NCBI GenBank assembly: GCA_039198225.1
Contig: JBCCTQ010000013.1
Location: 1 to 64,000 of the forward strand
Source: JASJAR01 sp039198225
GTDB taxonomy: Bacteria > Pseudomonadota > Alphaproteobacteria > Rhodobacterales > Rhodobacteraceae
Direction of reading: 5' to 3'
Length of the DNA stretch: 64,000 nt
The notes under the pieces: generated by a model
Seen by the model: only the letters and a program-made list of their open reading frames with translations
Databases searched by the model: none
Told to the model about the DNA's origin: nothing
In this document: in pieces, positions 8,554 through 16,373 of the stretch
Position numbering within the stretch: the stretch's first letter is position 1
Layout of the letters: the number at the start of each line of letters is the position of its first letter
Made by a program: the position numbers and the translations under genes

Positions 8554-9021
8554 TCAGAACGGGATCTCGTCGTCGAGATCACCGGTCGCTGGGGCCGTCG
8601 CCCCGCCATAGCCCGATCCGCCCGAGGAGCGGTCTTCGACATAGCCGCCCCCGCCGCCCGGCGCATCGCCCCTTCCATCGAGGAGCGTCAATTCACCTTT
8701 GTAAGGACGGAGGACCACTTCGGTCGAATAGCGGTCCTGGCCCGATTGGTCCTGCCATTTCCGGGTTTCGAGCTGGCCCTCGAGGTACACTTTCGAGCCT
8801 TTTTTCAAGTATTGCTCTGCGATCCGGGCCAGGGGTTCCGAAAAGATCGCCACCGAATGCCATTCGGTGCGCTCGCGCCGCTCCCCGGTATTGCGGTCTT
8901 TCCAATTCTCCGACGTCGCGATGCGAAGATTGCAGACCTTCCCGCCGTTTTGGAACGTGCGGGTTTCGGGGTCCCGCCCGAGATTGCCCACGAGGATAAC
9001 TTTGTTCACCGATCCTGCCAT
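8554..9021 (-). CDS. ssb: Single-stranded DNA-binding protein Ssb
   Basis: A 155-residue OB-fold protein binding ssDNA in replication, repair and recombination. The N-terminal domain begins MAGSVNKVILVGNLGRDPE and has the TEWHSVAIF and KKGSKVYLEGQL strands. A Gly-rich linker (about residues 115-147) leads to the acidic tail DLDDEIPF, which recruits partner proteins. Normal length and start. Divergent from the lytic transglycosylase gene. No SOS box was seen upstream. Confidence 0.97.
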   Translation of the reverse strand: MAGSVNKVILVGNLGRDPETRTFQNGGKVCNLRIATSENWKDRNTGERRERTEWHSVAIFSEPLARIAEQYLKKGSKVYLEGQLETRKWQDQSGQDRYSTEVVLRPYKGELTLLDGRGDAPGGGGGYVEDRSSGGSGYGGATAPATGDLDDEIPF

Positions 9022-9142
9022 GGCGCTCTCCCTGTCTCGCGTCGCGTCCGGTCTGACCTATCACGGTTAACGGGGAATGAAACGCCGACATTTGTGGCCC
9101 GGCCCTGGCCTTCGGCGGTTCGCTGCCTTAGGATTTTACGGC

Positions 9143-9748
9143 ATGCTGGGGGAACGCATCTGCCGAGCGGCCGCTTTGGTCGCATTTTTTGCGACCGCGC
9201 CGTTTTTCGCGGGCCCGGCAATGGCATCCGATGTGACGGTCTCTTCGAAAAACCGCGCCAGCCAATTGGCTCACCGGATGCGGGTGTTGGACGGACGCGC
9301 CGCCGAGCAATATTCCCATTCGGCCCGGCTCCAGCCGCGCCTTGACCCCGAGACCTATGGCGGGCCCGCCTTTTCCGGCACGTATCGCGGGCCCTATCTC
9401 GATATCGCCCGGGGGGCGGCCCGCCGCCACGGTATCCCGGAAGATCTTTTCCTCCGTCTCGTCCAGCAGGAAAGCGGTTGGAACCCCAAGGCCCTCTCCC
9501 ATAAGGGCGCTTACGGGCTGGCCCAACTCATGCCCGCCACGGCGAGATCCCTCGGGGTCAACCGCAACGACCCGCTGCAAAACCTCGAAGGCGGTGCGCG
9601 CTATCTAAGGGCGCAGTTCAACCGGTTCCGGTCCTGGCGCCTGGCATTGGCGGCTTACAATGCCGGGCCCGAGGCGGTCGAGCGCCACGGCGGCGTGCCG
9701 CCCTACCGGGAAACCCAAGGCTATGTGCGGGCGATCCTCGGGCGCTAG
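9143..9748 (+). CDS. Lytic transglycosylase domain protein (SLT-type)
   Basis: A periplasmic murein lytic transglycosylase of about 201 residues cleaving the MurNAc-GlcNAc bond. A signal peptide runs to about GPAMA. The catalytic domain has FLRLVQQESGWNPKALS with the catalytic Glu in the QESG motif, GAYGLAQLMPATA, NLEGGARYL and ALAAYNAGPEAV, the four classical SLT motifs in order. The ATG at 9143 has AGGA nine bases upstream and starts a normal signal peptide. An ATG at 9077 in frame would add 22 basic residues. Confidence 0.88.
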   Translation: MLGERICRAAALVAFFATAPFFAGPAMASDVTVSSKNRASQLAHRMRVLDGRAAEQYSHSARLQPRLDPETYGGPAFSGTYRGPYLDIARGAARRHGIPEDLFLRLVQQESGWNPKALSHKGAYGLAQLMPATARSLGVNRNDPLQNLEGGARYLRAQFNRFRSWRLALAAYNAGPEAVERHGGVPPYRETQGYVRAILGR

Positions 9749-9763
9749 GCGACGCAAGCGCGC

Positions 9764-11422
9764 TCAGCCTTCCGCAAACCCCATCGCATAAGGCCGGATC
9801 TCCAAAGTCGGGCGGATCTCGGCCCCCACAAGGGGTACCCTCGTGTGGCGCACAAGGGTCCGCCAATAGGGCTGGATGATGACCCCGTCTTCCACCAGCA
9901 TGGCTTGGAGCTCACCCATCACGGCTTTGCGGTCCCCGTCGTCCTGGATCGCCAAGGCCCTGTCGAGGGTGTCGTCAAAGTCCGAATTGGCATATCCGGT
10001 TTCATTCCAGGCACTGTCCGACCGATAGGCCAAAGCCAGAAGCTGGATCCCTAGGGGCCGCATCGCCCATTCGGTGCCTGAGAACGGATGGGCCCGCCAA
10101 TCGGCCCAAAACACCTCACCGGGCAGCCGACGGCGCCGCACCGGAATGCCCGCATCGCCGAGCATGGCGGCAACCGCGTCGCAGGTATTGCCCTGCCATT
10201 CGTCATCGACCGAAATCAGCTCATGGGGAAAGCCGTCAAAGCCTGCTTCGGCCAGGAGCATGCGTGCCTCGGCAGGGGCAAAGCGAGCCGGGCCGATATC
10301 GGCGTAATCGGGATGGAGCGGGCTCACATGGTGGTTGGCGGCCACATCGCCAAGGCCCGCGAGGCCGAGCTCAAGGGCAGTGGCGTTCTCCACCGCCAGG
10401 GCCAGGGCGCGCCGGACCCGGGGGTCGGCATAGGGCATTGTGCCCCCGATATCGGCATCGGCCCGGCACCGAACCACATAGGTCGCCGCGGTGAGGACTT
10501 CCGAGCGGGGAAAGTCGAGCGTGTCGAGCACTTCCACAAAGACCCCGGTCGATTGGTCGATAAGATCGACCGCGCCGTCCTGGAGCGCTGCCACGTGGTT
10601 CGCGGGGTCGGTACCGAGATCATAAAACTCAATCCGGTCTAAGGCCGGTTTCCCAAAGACAGCCGAGCCCCACCAGGGTCCCTCCCGACGCACGAGCGCC
10701 GCGAACTCACCGGAGCGGTAATCGGGATCGGGGAGATATGGCCCCGTCCCAATCGGGTCGAGCCGCGGGTCCCCGCCGCCATAGCTCGGATGGACGATCG
10801 CGGCCGGATAATCGGCAAAGCTCGGGATTAACGTGATGTCGGGTCGTGCGAGGTTCAGCCGGAGCGTGAAGTCATCGACGATCTCGATCCCGCCCTCCCG
10901 CAATTGCCCGGTCTCATCGTCGATCAGGGTGGCTAGGCGCACGGCCATGGAATTGGCATCGGCGTCGCGCGCGCACCAGCGTTCGAGGTTAAAGGCGACA
11001 TGGGCGGCCGTGAACGCGTCCCCGTTTGACCAGGTCACGCCGTCCCGAAGAAAGAGGGTGTAGACATCGCCTGCCTCGTTGGCCTCCCAGCTTTCAAGAA
11101 GCATCCCCCGAAAGCTGCCATCGCTTTCATATTCAACGAGATATTCGAGCCAGCCCCGGCAAAAATTGGCCATTTCGGTCCAATCCCAGGCCCGGGGGTC
11201 AGTGAGCGGGCGTAGGACCATCTGGAGTTTCAACGTGCCGCCCGGACGCGGCGCCTCCTGGGCTTTGAGAGGCTCTATTCCGATCAGGCTCGCCGCGCTC
11301 GCCGCACCTATCCCAAGGGATGTGGCCCGGGCCATAAAACCCCGGCGCGAGAGGTGGCCCGCTCGAAACTGGGCGGCCAGGCGACGGGCGCGGGGGGGCA
11401 GAGGATGGGTCTTCCGGACCAT
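9764..11422 (-). CDS. Peptide/nickel-type ABC transporter substrate-binding protein (family 5)
   Basis: A 552-residue extracytoplasmic solute receptor of the SBP_bac_5 family. The N-terminus carries a twin-arginine signal, LSRRGFM followed by a hydrophobic Ala/Gly stretch, so it is probably exported folded by Tat. Family features include the TLKLQMVLRPLTDPRAWDW opening, DGVTWSNGDAFTAAHVAF and late WYRTL-like segments. It is divergent, across about 200 bases, from two permeases and a fused ATPase that complete the importer. The ligand cannot be told from sequence. Confidence 0.88.
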   Translation of the reverse strand: MVRKTHPLPPRARRLAAQFRAGHLSRRGFMARATSLGIGAASAASLIGIEPLKAQEAPRPGGTLKLQMVLRPLTDPRAWDWTEMANFCRGWLEYLVEYESDGSFRGMLLESWEANEAGDVYTLFLRDGVTWSNGDAFTAAHVAFNLERWCARDADANSMAVRLATLIDDETGQLREGGIEIVDDFTLRLNLARPDITLIPSFADYPAAIVHPSYGGGDPRLDPIGTGPYLPDPDYRSGEFAALVRREGPWWGSAVFGKPALDRIEFYDLGTDPANHVAALQDGAVDLIDQSTGVFVEVLDTLDFPRSEVLTAATYVVRCRADADIGGTMPYADPRVRRALALAVENATALELGLAGLGDVAANHHVSPLHPDYADIGPARFAPAEARMLLAEAGFDGFPHELISVDDEWQGNTCDAVAAMLGDAGIPVRRRRLPGEVFWADWRAHPFSGTEWAMRPLGIQLLALAYRSDSAWNETGYANSDFDDTLDRALAIQDDGDRKAVMGELQAMLVEDGVIIQPYWRTLVRHTRVPLVGAEIRPTLEIRPYAMGFAEG

Positions 11423-11623
11423 GGATCTCTCCCGATCTGGGTCGGTGGCGCGTCATAGCCTCCGATCGGGCGATTTGTCTATTGCCCGAGCGACACTTTT
11501 TGCTGCGGCGCGGCACCGGGGAATTTCCAATGTGAAATTAGTCGGTTGACCGAACCCGCCCAGGGCGGCAGGCTAAAGGCGCCGAAAAACGTAGAAAACC
11601 GATATCGGCGGAAACGGGGAGAC

Positions 11624-12580
11624 ATGTCAGGATTAACAGGATTGATCGCCAAGCGTTTGGGCCTTGGCGCCATCACCCTTCTTATCATCTCGATCATCAT
11701 CTTCTTGGCCATGGAGGCCTTGCCGGGCGACACAGCCCAGCAAATCCTCGGCCAAGGTGCCACCCAGGAAAACCTCGCATCGCTGCGCGAAGAGCTCGGA
11801 TTAGACCGCCCGATGGTGGTCCGCTACATCTCCTGGCTCGGGGATGCGGTCCGCGGCGAGTTTGGAGTTTCGGTGGCCAACCAGCGCCCGGTGGCCGAAC
11901 AATTGGGCCCACGCTTTGGGAACACGCTGTTCCTCGCTGGGTTCGCCGCGATCATCGCGGTGCCCACAGCCATCGGTCTCGGGGTTTTGGCCGCACTTTA
12001 CCGGAATTCAGTGTTTGACCGGGTGTCGAACACGGCCGCGCTGGTCTCGATATCGAGCCCGGAATTTTTTCTCGGCTACATCCTGATCCTGTTTCTCGCA
12101 GTCCAAAATCAGATTTTCCCACCCATCGCGGCAGTGACGCCGGGGATGGCGTTTATTGACCGGGTCGAGGCGACATTCCTGCCGGCGCTCACCATGGCGC
12201 TCGTTGTGATGGCCTACATGATGCGGATGACGCGGGCGGCGATTATCAACCTCCTCGCTTCGCCCTATATCGAGATGGCGCGATTAAAAGGGGTGCCCCA
12301 AGGCCGGATCATCGTCCGCCATGCGCTCCCCAACGCACTGGCGCCGATCATCAACGTTGTGGCGTTGAACCTCGCCTATCTCATCACCGGGGTGGTTTTG
12401 GTCGAAGTGGTCTTTGTTTATCCCGGCGTCGGCCAGCTATTGGTCGACAGCGTTTCGAAACAGGACGGGCCGGTGGTCCAGGCCTGCTGTCTCATCTTCG
12501 CGGCGACGTTCATCCTCTTTAACTTGATCGCGGATGTGGGGTCGATCGTGACCAATCCACGCCTCCGGCACCCGAAGTGA
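11624..12580 (+). CDS. ABC transporter permease, DppB/OppB type
   Basis: A 318-residue inner-membrane permease. It has a first membrane segment directly after the start (LGAITLLIISIIIFLAMEALPGD, shown split across residues 14-36), then a periplasmic region, five more segments and the EAA-like loop EMARLKGVPQGRIIVRHAL that contacts the ATPase. The ATG at 11624 with GGGGAGAC upstream is preferred to the frame opening at 11546, whose extra residues are hydrophilic. It is first in a tight operon with the second permease and the ATPase. Confidence 0.9.
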   Translation: MSGLTGLIAKRLGLGAITLLIISIIIFLAMEALPGDTAQQILGQGATQENLASLREELGLDRPMVVRYISWLGDAVRGEFGVSVANQRPVAEQLGPRFGNTLFLAGFAAIIAVPTAIGLGVLAALYRNSVFDRVSNTAALVSISSPEFFLGYILILFLAVQNQIFPPIAAVTPGMAFIDRVEATFLPALTMALVVMAYMMRMTRAAIINLLASPYIEMARLKGVPQGRIIVRHALPNALAPIINVVALNLAYLITGVVLVEVVFVYPGVGQLLVDSVSKQDGPVVQACCLIFAATFILFNLIADVGSIVTNPRLRHPK

Positions 12581-12590
12581 GGCGAAAGAC

Positions 12591-13652
12591 ATGACCACAT
12601 TCACCATCATCTACTTCGCCTGTTTGATCGTGGCCAACGCAGTGGCGGCCCATTTCGAACAACGCGGCGCGCTCATGATCCTCTTCGCGCTCCTGATCGT
12701 GTCGTTTCTCTCGGCACTCTTCGGGGGCACGAACGTCCTTGTGAACATCACGATCGCCGTGGCGATCCTCGCGGCCTGTGCGGGCGTGGCCTACTCCTTC
12801 AAGGAAGTGCTGGTCCAGATCCTCCCCGATGAGACCGCCAAGCTCATGCGGACAGCGCCCCTGACGGCGTCTTTCGGGATCTTCGTGATCTTGGTTTACA
12901 TCATCGCCGCCGTCTTTGCCCCGATCATCGCGCCTTTCGGCGAGGCTGAAGTGGTAGGCTCTGCCTTCCAGCCACCCGACGAGAACATGATCCTCGGGGG
13001 AGACCAGCTTGGACGGGATCTCTTTTCCCGGCTGATCTATGGGGCGCGGAACACGGTTGGGGTGGCGGTGGTCACCACGGCCATCGCCTTTGTCCTCGGA
13101 ACGACGGCGGGCCTCGTGGCGGCGTCCATGGGGGGCTGGGTGGACCAGCTTTTGGGCCGGATCGTCGACATCCTCCTCGCCATCCCCCAGCTTATCTTCG
13201 CGCTCCTTCTCCTGACCATCCTCGGGGCCGGGATCGTCAACCTCACCTTGGTGATCGCGGTCTTGTATTCGCCGCTGATCTTCCGCCTGACACGCGCCGT
13301 GGCGGGCAATATCGTGGTGATGGATTACATCGAAGCCGCGCGGCTCCGGGGGGAATCGACCTGGTATCTCATCTCCCGCGAGGTTCTTCCGAACATCACT
13401 GCCCCCTTGGCGGCCGAGTTTGGTCTTCGCTTTTGCTTCGTGTTCCTCGCGATCTCGGCGCTGTCGTTCCTCGGCCTCGGCATCCAGCCGCCCACGGCGG
13501 ATTGGGGCTCGATGGTGCGAGAGACCGCGACACTCATCTCCTTCGGCCTTTTCACCCCGCTTGTTCCGGCGGCGGCCATTGCTCTTCTGACGGTGGCGGT
13601 GAACTTTGTGGTCGATTGGATGCTCTACATTTCCTCCGGCTTGAAGGAGTAA
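12591..13652 (+). CDS. ABC transporter permease, DppC/OppC type, with extra N-terminal membrane region
   Basis: A 353-residue permease. From about residue 85 it follows the OppC family: APLTASFGIFVILVYI, the GGDQLGRDLFSRLIYGAR motif, core membrane helices, the EAA loop EAARLRGESTWYLISREVLP and FLGLGIQPPTADWG. Family members are usually near 280-300 residues. The first 80 or so residues here add three hydrophobic segments (about 2-18, 26-44, 48-66) not normally present. Gap of 10 bases after the first permease and 3 before the ATPase gene. Confidence 0.88.
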   Translation: MTTFTIIYFACLIVANAVAAHFEQRGALMILFALLIVSFLSALFGGTNVLVNITIAVAILAACAGVAYSFKEVLVQILPDETAKLMRTAPLTASFGIFVILVYIIAAVFAPIIAPFGEAEVVGSAFQPPDENMILGGDQLGRDLFSRLIYGARNTVGVAVVTTAIAFVLGTTAGLVAASMGGWVDQLLGRIVDILLAIPQLIFALLLLTILGAGIVNLTLVIAVLYSPLIFRLTRAVAGNIVVMDYIEAARLRGESTWYLISREVLPNITAPLAAEFGLRFCFVFLAISALSFLGLGIQPPTADWGSMVRETATLISFGLFTPLVPAAAIALLTVAVNFVVDWMLYISSGLKE

Positions 13653-13655
13653 GAC

Positions 13656-15311
13656 ATGGCAAAGGACAAATCCGTCCTCCTCGACATCAAAAACCTCAAG
13701 ATCGAGGGTTATTCCGACGAGAAGTGGATCGAAATCGTCCACGGGATCAACCTCACGCTTAACCGAGGCGAGGTGATGGGGCTCATAGGTGAAAGCGGGG
13801 CCGGGAAATCAACCATCGGCCTCGCCGCCATGGGGTTCACCCGGGATGGGTGCCGGATTTCGGACGGGTCGGTGGTCTTCGATGGGATCGAGTTGACAAC
13901 GGCGAGCCAATCGGAGCGCCGGGCGCTCCGGGGCTCGCGGATCGCCTATGTGGCCCAATCGGCCGCGGCGTCCTTCAACCCGGCCCATAAGCTTATCGAT
14001 CAGCACACGGAATCGGGCCGTCTCCACAAGACCGACAATTGGCGCCAAGGCCGGGAAGATGCGATCGAGCTCTATGCGCGGCTCCGGCTGCCATTCCCCG
14101 AAGAGATCGGTTTTCGTTATCCCCACCAAGTTTCGGGTGGCCAGCTTCAACGGGCGATGACGGCGATGGCGATGTCATGCCGGCCCGATCTCATCATCTT
14201 TGACGAGCCCACAACGGCCCTCGATGTGACAACCCAGATCGAGGTCTTGGCCGCGATCCGCGACATCGTGGATCAGTTCAATACGGCCGCCCTCTATATC
14301 ACCCACGATCTTGCGGTGGTGGCCCAAATGGCCGACCGGATCAAAGTTCTTCTCAAGGGCGACGAGGTCGAGGAGGCCGAGACCCGGAAAATGCTCTCGG
14401 ATCCGAAGGAGGATTACACCAAATCCCTTTGGGCGGTGCGGAGTTTCGAGCGGGCCGAAAAGCCCCGCCCCCCGGAAGGCACAACGCCCCTGGTCTCGGT
14501 CAAAGGGGTCCATGCGGCCTACGGGACGATCAAAGTCCTCAACGATGTGAGCTTTGACATTCACCGGGGCCGGACCGTGGCTGTGGTGGGGGAATCTGGC
14601 TCGGGGAAGTCGACCACGGCCCGAGTGATCACAGGGCTCTTGCCGCCCATGGAAGGCATTGTCGAGTTCCAAGGCGAGGCCTTGCCAGCGGGCTACAGGG
14701 AGCGGACCAAAGAACAGCTTCGACAAGCGCAGATGATCTACCAGATGGCCGACACGGCGCTTAACCCAAAAAAATCCATCGGCGAGATCATCGGCCGGCC
14801 GGCGCAGTTTTACGGCGGTCTTCGTGGCCCGAGGCTCAAAAAGCGGGTGGATGAGCTTCTCGATCAGATCGAGCTTGAACCTTCGCTCTATTACCACCGT
14901 TTGCCGTCCGAGCTTTCGGGCGGGCAGAAACAGCGGGTGGGGATTGCGCGGGCCCTGGCGGCCGAGCCCACCTTCATCATTTGCGATGAGGTCACATCGG
15001 CCCTCGACCAGCTTGTGGCCGAAGGGATCTTGCGGCTCCTCGACAAGCTCCAGAAGGATCTCGACTTGGCCTATATGTTCATCACCCACGACTTGGCGAC
15101 GGTGAAATCCATCGCCGACGAAGTGGTGGTAATGAAAGAAGGCACGGTCGTCGAGGCGGGGCCGAAAACCCAGATGTTCACGCCACCCCACCATGAATAC
15201 ACCGACCTTCTCTTGTCATCGGTGCCCGAAATGGACCCGGACTGGCTGGACAACCTCCTCGAAGAGCGGGGTGTCGAAAATGTGGGCGAGGCCGCGTCCG
15301 ACCGGATTTGA
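13656..15311 (+). CDS. Fused double ATPase of the peptide-type ABC importer (DppD-DppF)
   Basis: A 551-residue protein with two complete nucleotide-binding domains. Domain 1 (about 8-260) has Walker A GESGAGKST, signature VSGGQLQRAM and Walker B LIIFDEPTTALD. Domain 2 (about 280-530) has GESGSGKST, LSGGQKQRVG and FIICDEVTSALD, with H-loops ITHDLA in both. It powers the two permeases encoded just upstream. The Q-loop region of domain 2 reads QMIYQMADTALNP, lacking the usual DPYxSLNP wording. The order SBP (divergent)-permease-permease-fused ATPase is a complete importer. Confidence 0.92.
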   Translation: MAKDKSVLLDIKNLKIEGYSDEKWIEIVHGINLTLNRGEVMGLIGESGAGKSTIGLAAMGFTRDGCRISDGSVVFDGIELTTASQSERRALRGSRIAYVAQSAAASFNPAHKLIDQHTESGRLHKTDNWRQGREDAIELYARLRLPFPEEIGFRYPHQVSGGQLQRAMTAMAMSCRPDLIIFDEPTTALDVTTQIEVLAAIRDIVDQFNTAALYITHDLAVVAQMADRIKVLLKGDEVEEAETRKMLSDPKEDYTKSLWAVRSFERAEKPRPPEGTTPLVSVKGVHAAYGTIKVLNDVSFDIHRGRTVAVVGESGSGKSTTARVITGLLPPMEGIVEFQGEALPAGYRERTKEQLRQAQMIYQMADTALNPKKSIGEIIGRPAQFYGGLRGPRLKKRVDELLDQIELEPSLYYHRLPSELSGGQKQRVGIARALAAEPTFIICDEVTSALDQLVAEGILRLLDKLQKDLDLAYMFITHDLATVKSIADEVVVMKEGTVVEAGPKTQMFTPPHHEYTDLLLSSVPEMDPDWLDNLLEERGVENVGEAASDRI

Positions 15312-15375
15312 GCGCCGCTTGACGCCGGAGCCTGGCAGGGTAGGTCAGGGCGAGGGCTAGAGAGGAACGACGCGC

Positions 15376-15729
15376 ATGACCGCAGGATCGGCAAATCTCA
15401 TGAACGCGATTGTTTTGGTCGCGTTTTCGGCTTGGGGATATTTGGTGGCCGACAAGGCCTCTTGGACCGCATTAATACCGGCCGCCGCGGGGGTGGTTTT
15501 ACTGTTCTGCCAGCCGGGAATTTTGAAGGAAAACAAGGTCATTGCCCATATTGCGGTGACCGTGACCTTGGTGATCGGGCTTGTTTTGCTGGTGCCGTTC
15601 ATTCGCGGGGTCTCGGGGGGCGATTTTGGCGCGATCCTCCGGGTGGGGACGATGATCTTCACGTCGATCCTCGCGATGGTATATTTTATTAAGAGTTTCA
15701 TCGACGCGCGCCGGGCCCGGGAAGGCTAG
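15376..15729 (+). CDS. Small hypothetical membrane protein
   Basis: A 117-residue protein with four predicted membrane segments (about 8-26, 30-47, 56-78, 88-108) and a basic C-terminus DARRAREG. GAGG precedes the ATG at 15376. I do not recognise the family. It follows the ABC operon by 64 bases and precedes a repeat-rich gap, so it may be its own unit. Confidence 0.6.
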   Translation: MTAGSANLMNAIVLVAFSAWGYLVADKASWTALIPAAAGVVLLFCQPGILKENKVIAHIAVTVTLVIGLVLLVPFIRGVSGGDFGAILRVGTMIFTSILAMVYFIKSFIDARRAREG

Positions 15730-15804
15730 TCCCATGGCGGCGCTTCGCGCCAAACGACCCATTGGGTGGGGGCGCTGCCCCCGCGCCCTCCGGGCGCTCC
15801 CCCG

Positions 15805-15826
15805 GAGTATTTTTCCCAGGATGAAG
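15805..15826 (+). repeat. Dispersed repeat family A, copy 2 (with GC-rich hairpin preface)
   Basis: GAGTATTTTT, CCC, then AGGATGAAG. Directly upstream (about 15760-15804) is a GC-rich palindromic stretch with GGGGGCGCTGCCCCC and GCGCCCTCCGGGCGC, suggesting a longer composite form of the element. The ATG inside the repeat is the apparent start codon of the next gene. Confidence 0.7.
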
Positions 15827-16324
15827 GAGCGTTTTTTGGCAGCGGCCTTGGGGCGCATGGCACGGGCCGGGCTCGTCTTGACAATGGCCCTTGCAGGGCC
15901 CGTAGTAGCGGCGCCCAATCTCGCCAGTTGCGAGGCAAAGCTTGCTTGGAACGGCGCCAACCATAGCTTTAAGGACCATGGCCAAGGCCTTGTGGAATGG
16001 ACCTATTCCTGGAGTGGAGAGGGCGTTGCGGAGGATCTCTACCTTTTCGATTGCGGCCGCGACGAAGGCGTAAAAGCGCGGGTCAAGGCAGAACGGATGG
16101 GCAACCCAATTCCCTACGACCGGCGGCCGAAAGCGCGGCGGATTGTGGATCGGGCCGTCGGCGCCCGGGCTTTTTTCACGTTTGAGCGTCTGGCCGCCCT
16201 CCTTGAACATCAGCGTATTCCGGTCACCCAGATCGAGGGGCGTATTGAACCTTGCCCTTGCGCTGTGCTTTATCCCAAGTTCGGGGGGCCGGAGATTGCC
16301 CCTGTTGAGCCTCTGAGACCGTGA
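15821..16324 (+). CDS. Hypothetical secreted protein
   Basis: A 167-residue protein of unknown function with a signal peptide (hydrophobic MARAGLVLTMALAGPVVAA, cleavage near VAA/PN). The mature part has several Cys (NLASCEAKLAW, FDCGRDEG, EPCPCAVLY), possibly disulfide-bonded. The ATG at 15821 lies inside a family A repeat. A later in-frame ATG at about 15857 would begin directly at the signal peptide and is a good alternative. It is followed by the NuoL-like gene after 49 bases. Confidence 0.6.
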   Translation: MKERFLAAALGRMARAGLVLTMALAGPVVAAPNLASCEAKLAWNGANHSFKDHGQGLVEWTYSWSGEGVAEDLYLFDCGRDEGVKARVKAERMGNPIPYDRRPKARRIVDRAVGARAFFTFERLAALLEHQRIPVTQIEGRIEPCPCAVLYPKFGGPEIAPVEPLRP

Positions 16325-16373
16325 GCCCCGATTTGCCCGATCGCGTCAGACCCAACCCTGAGAGCCTCACCCC

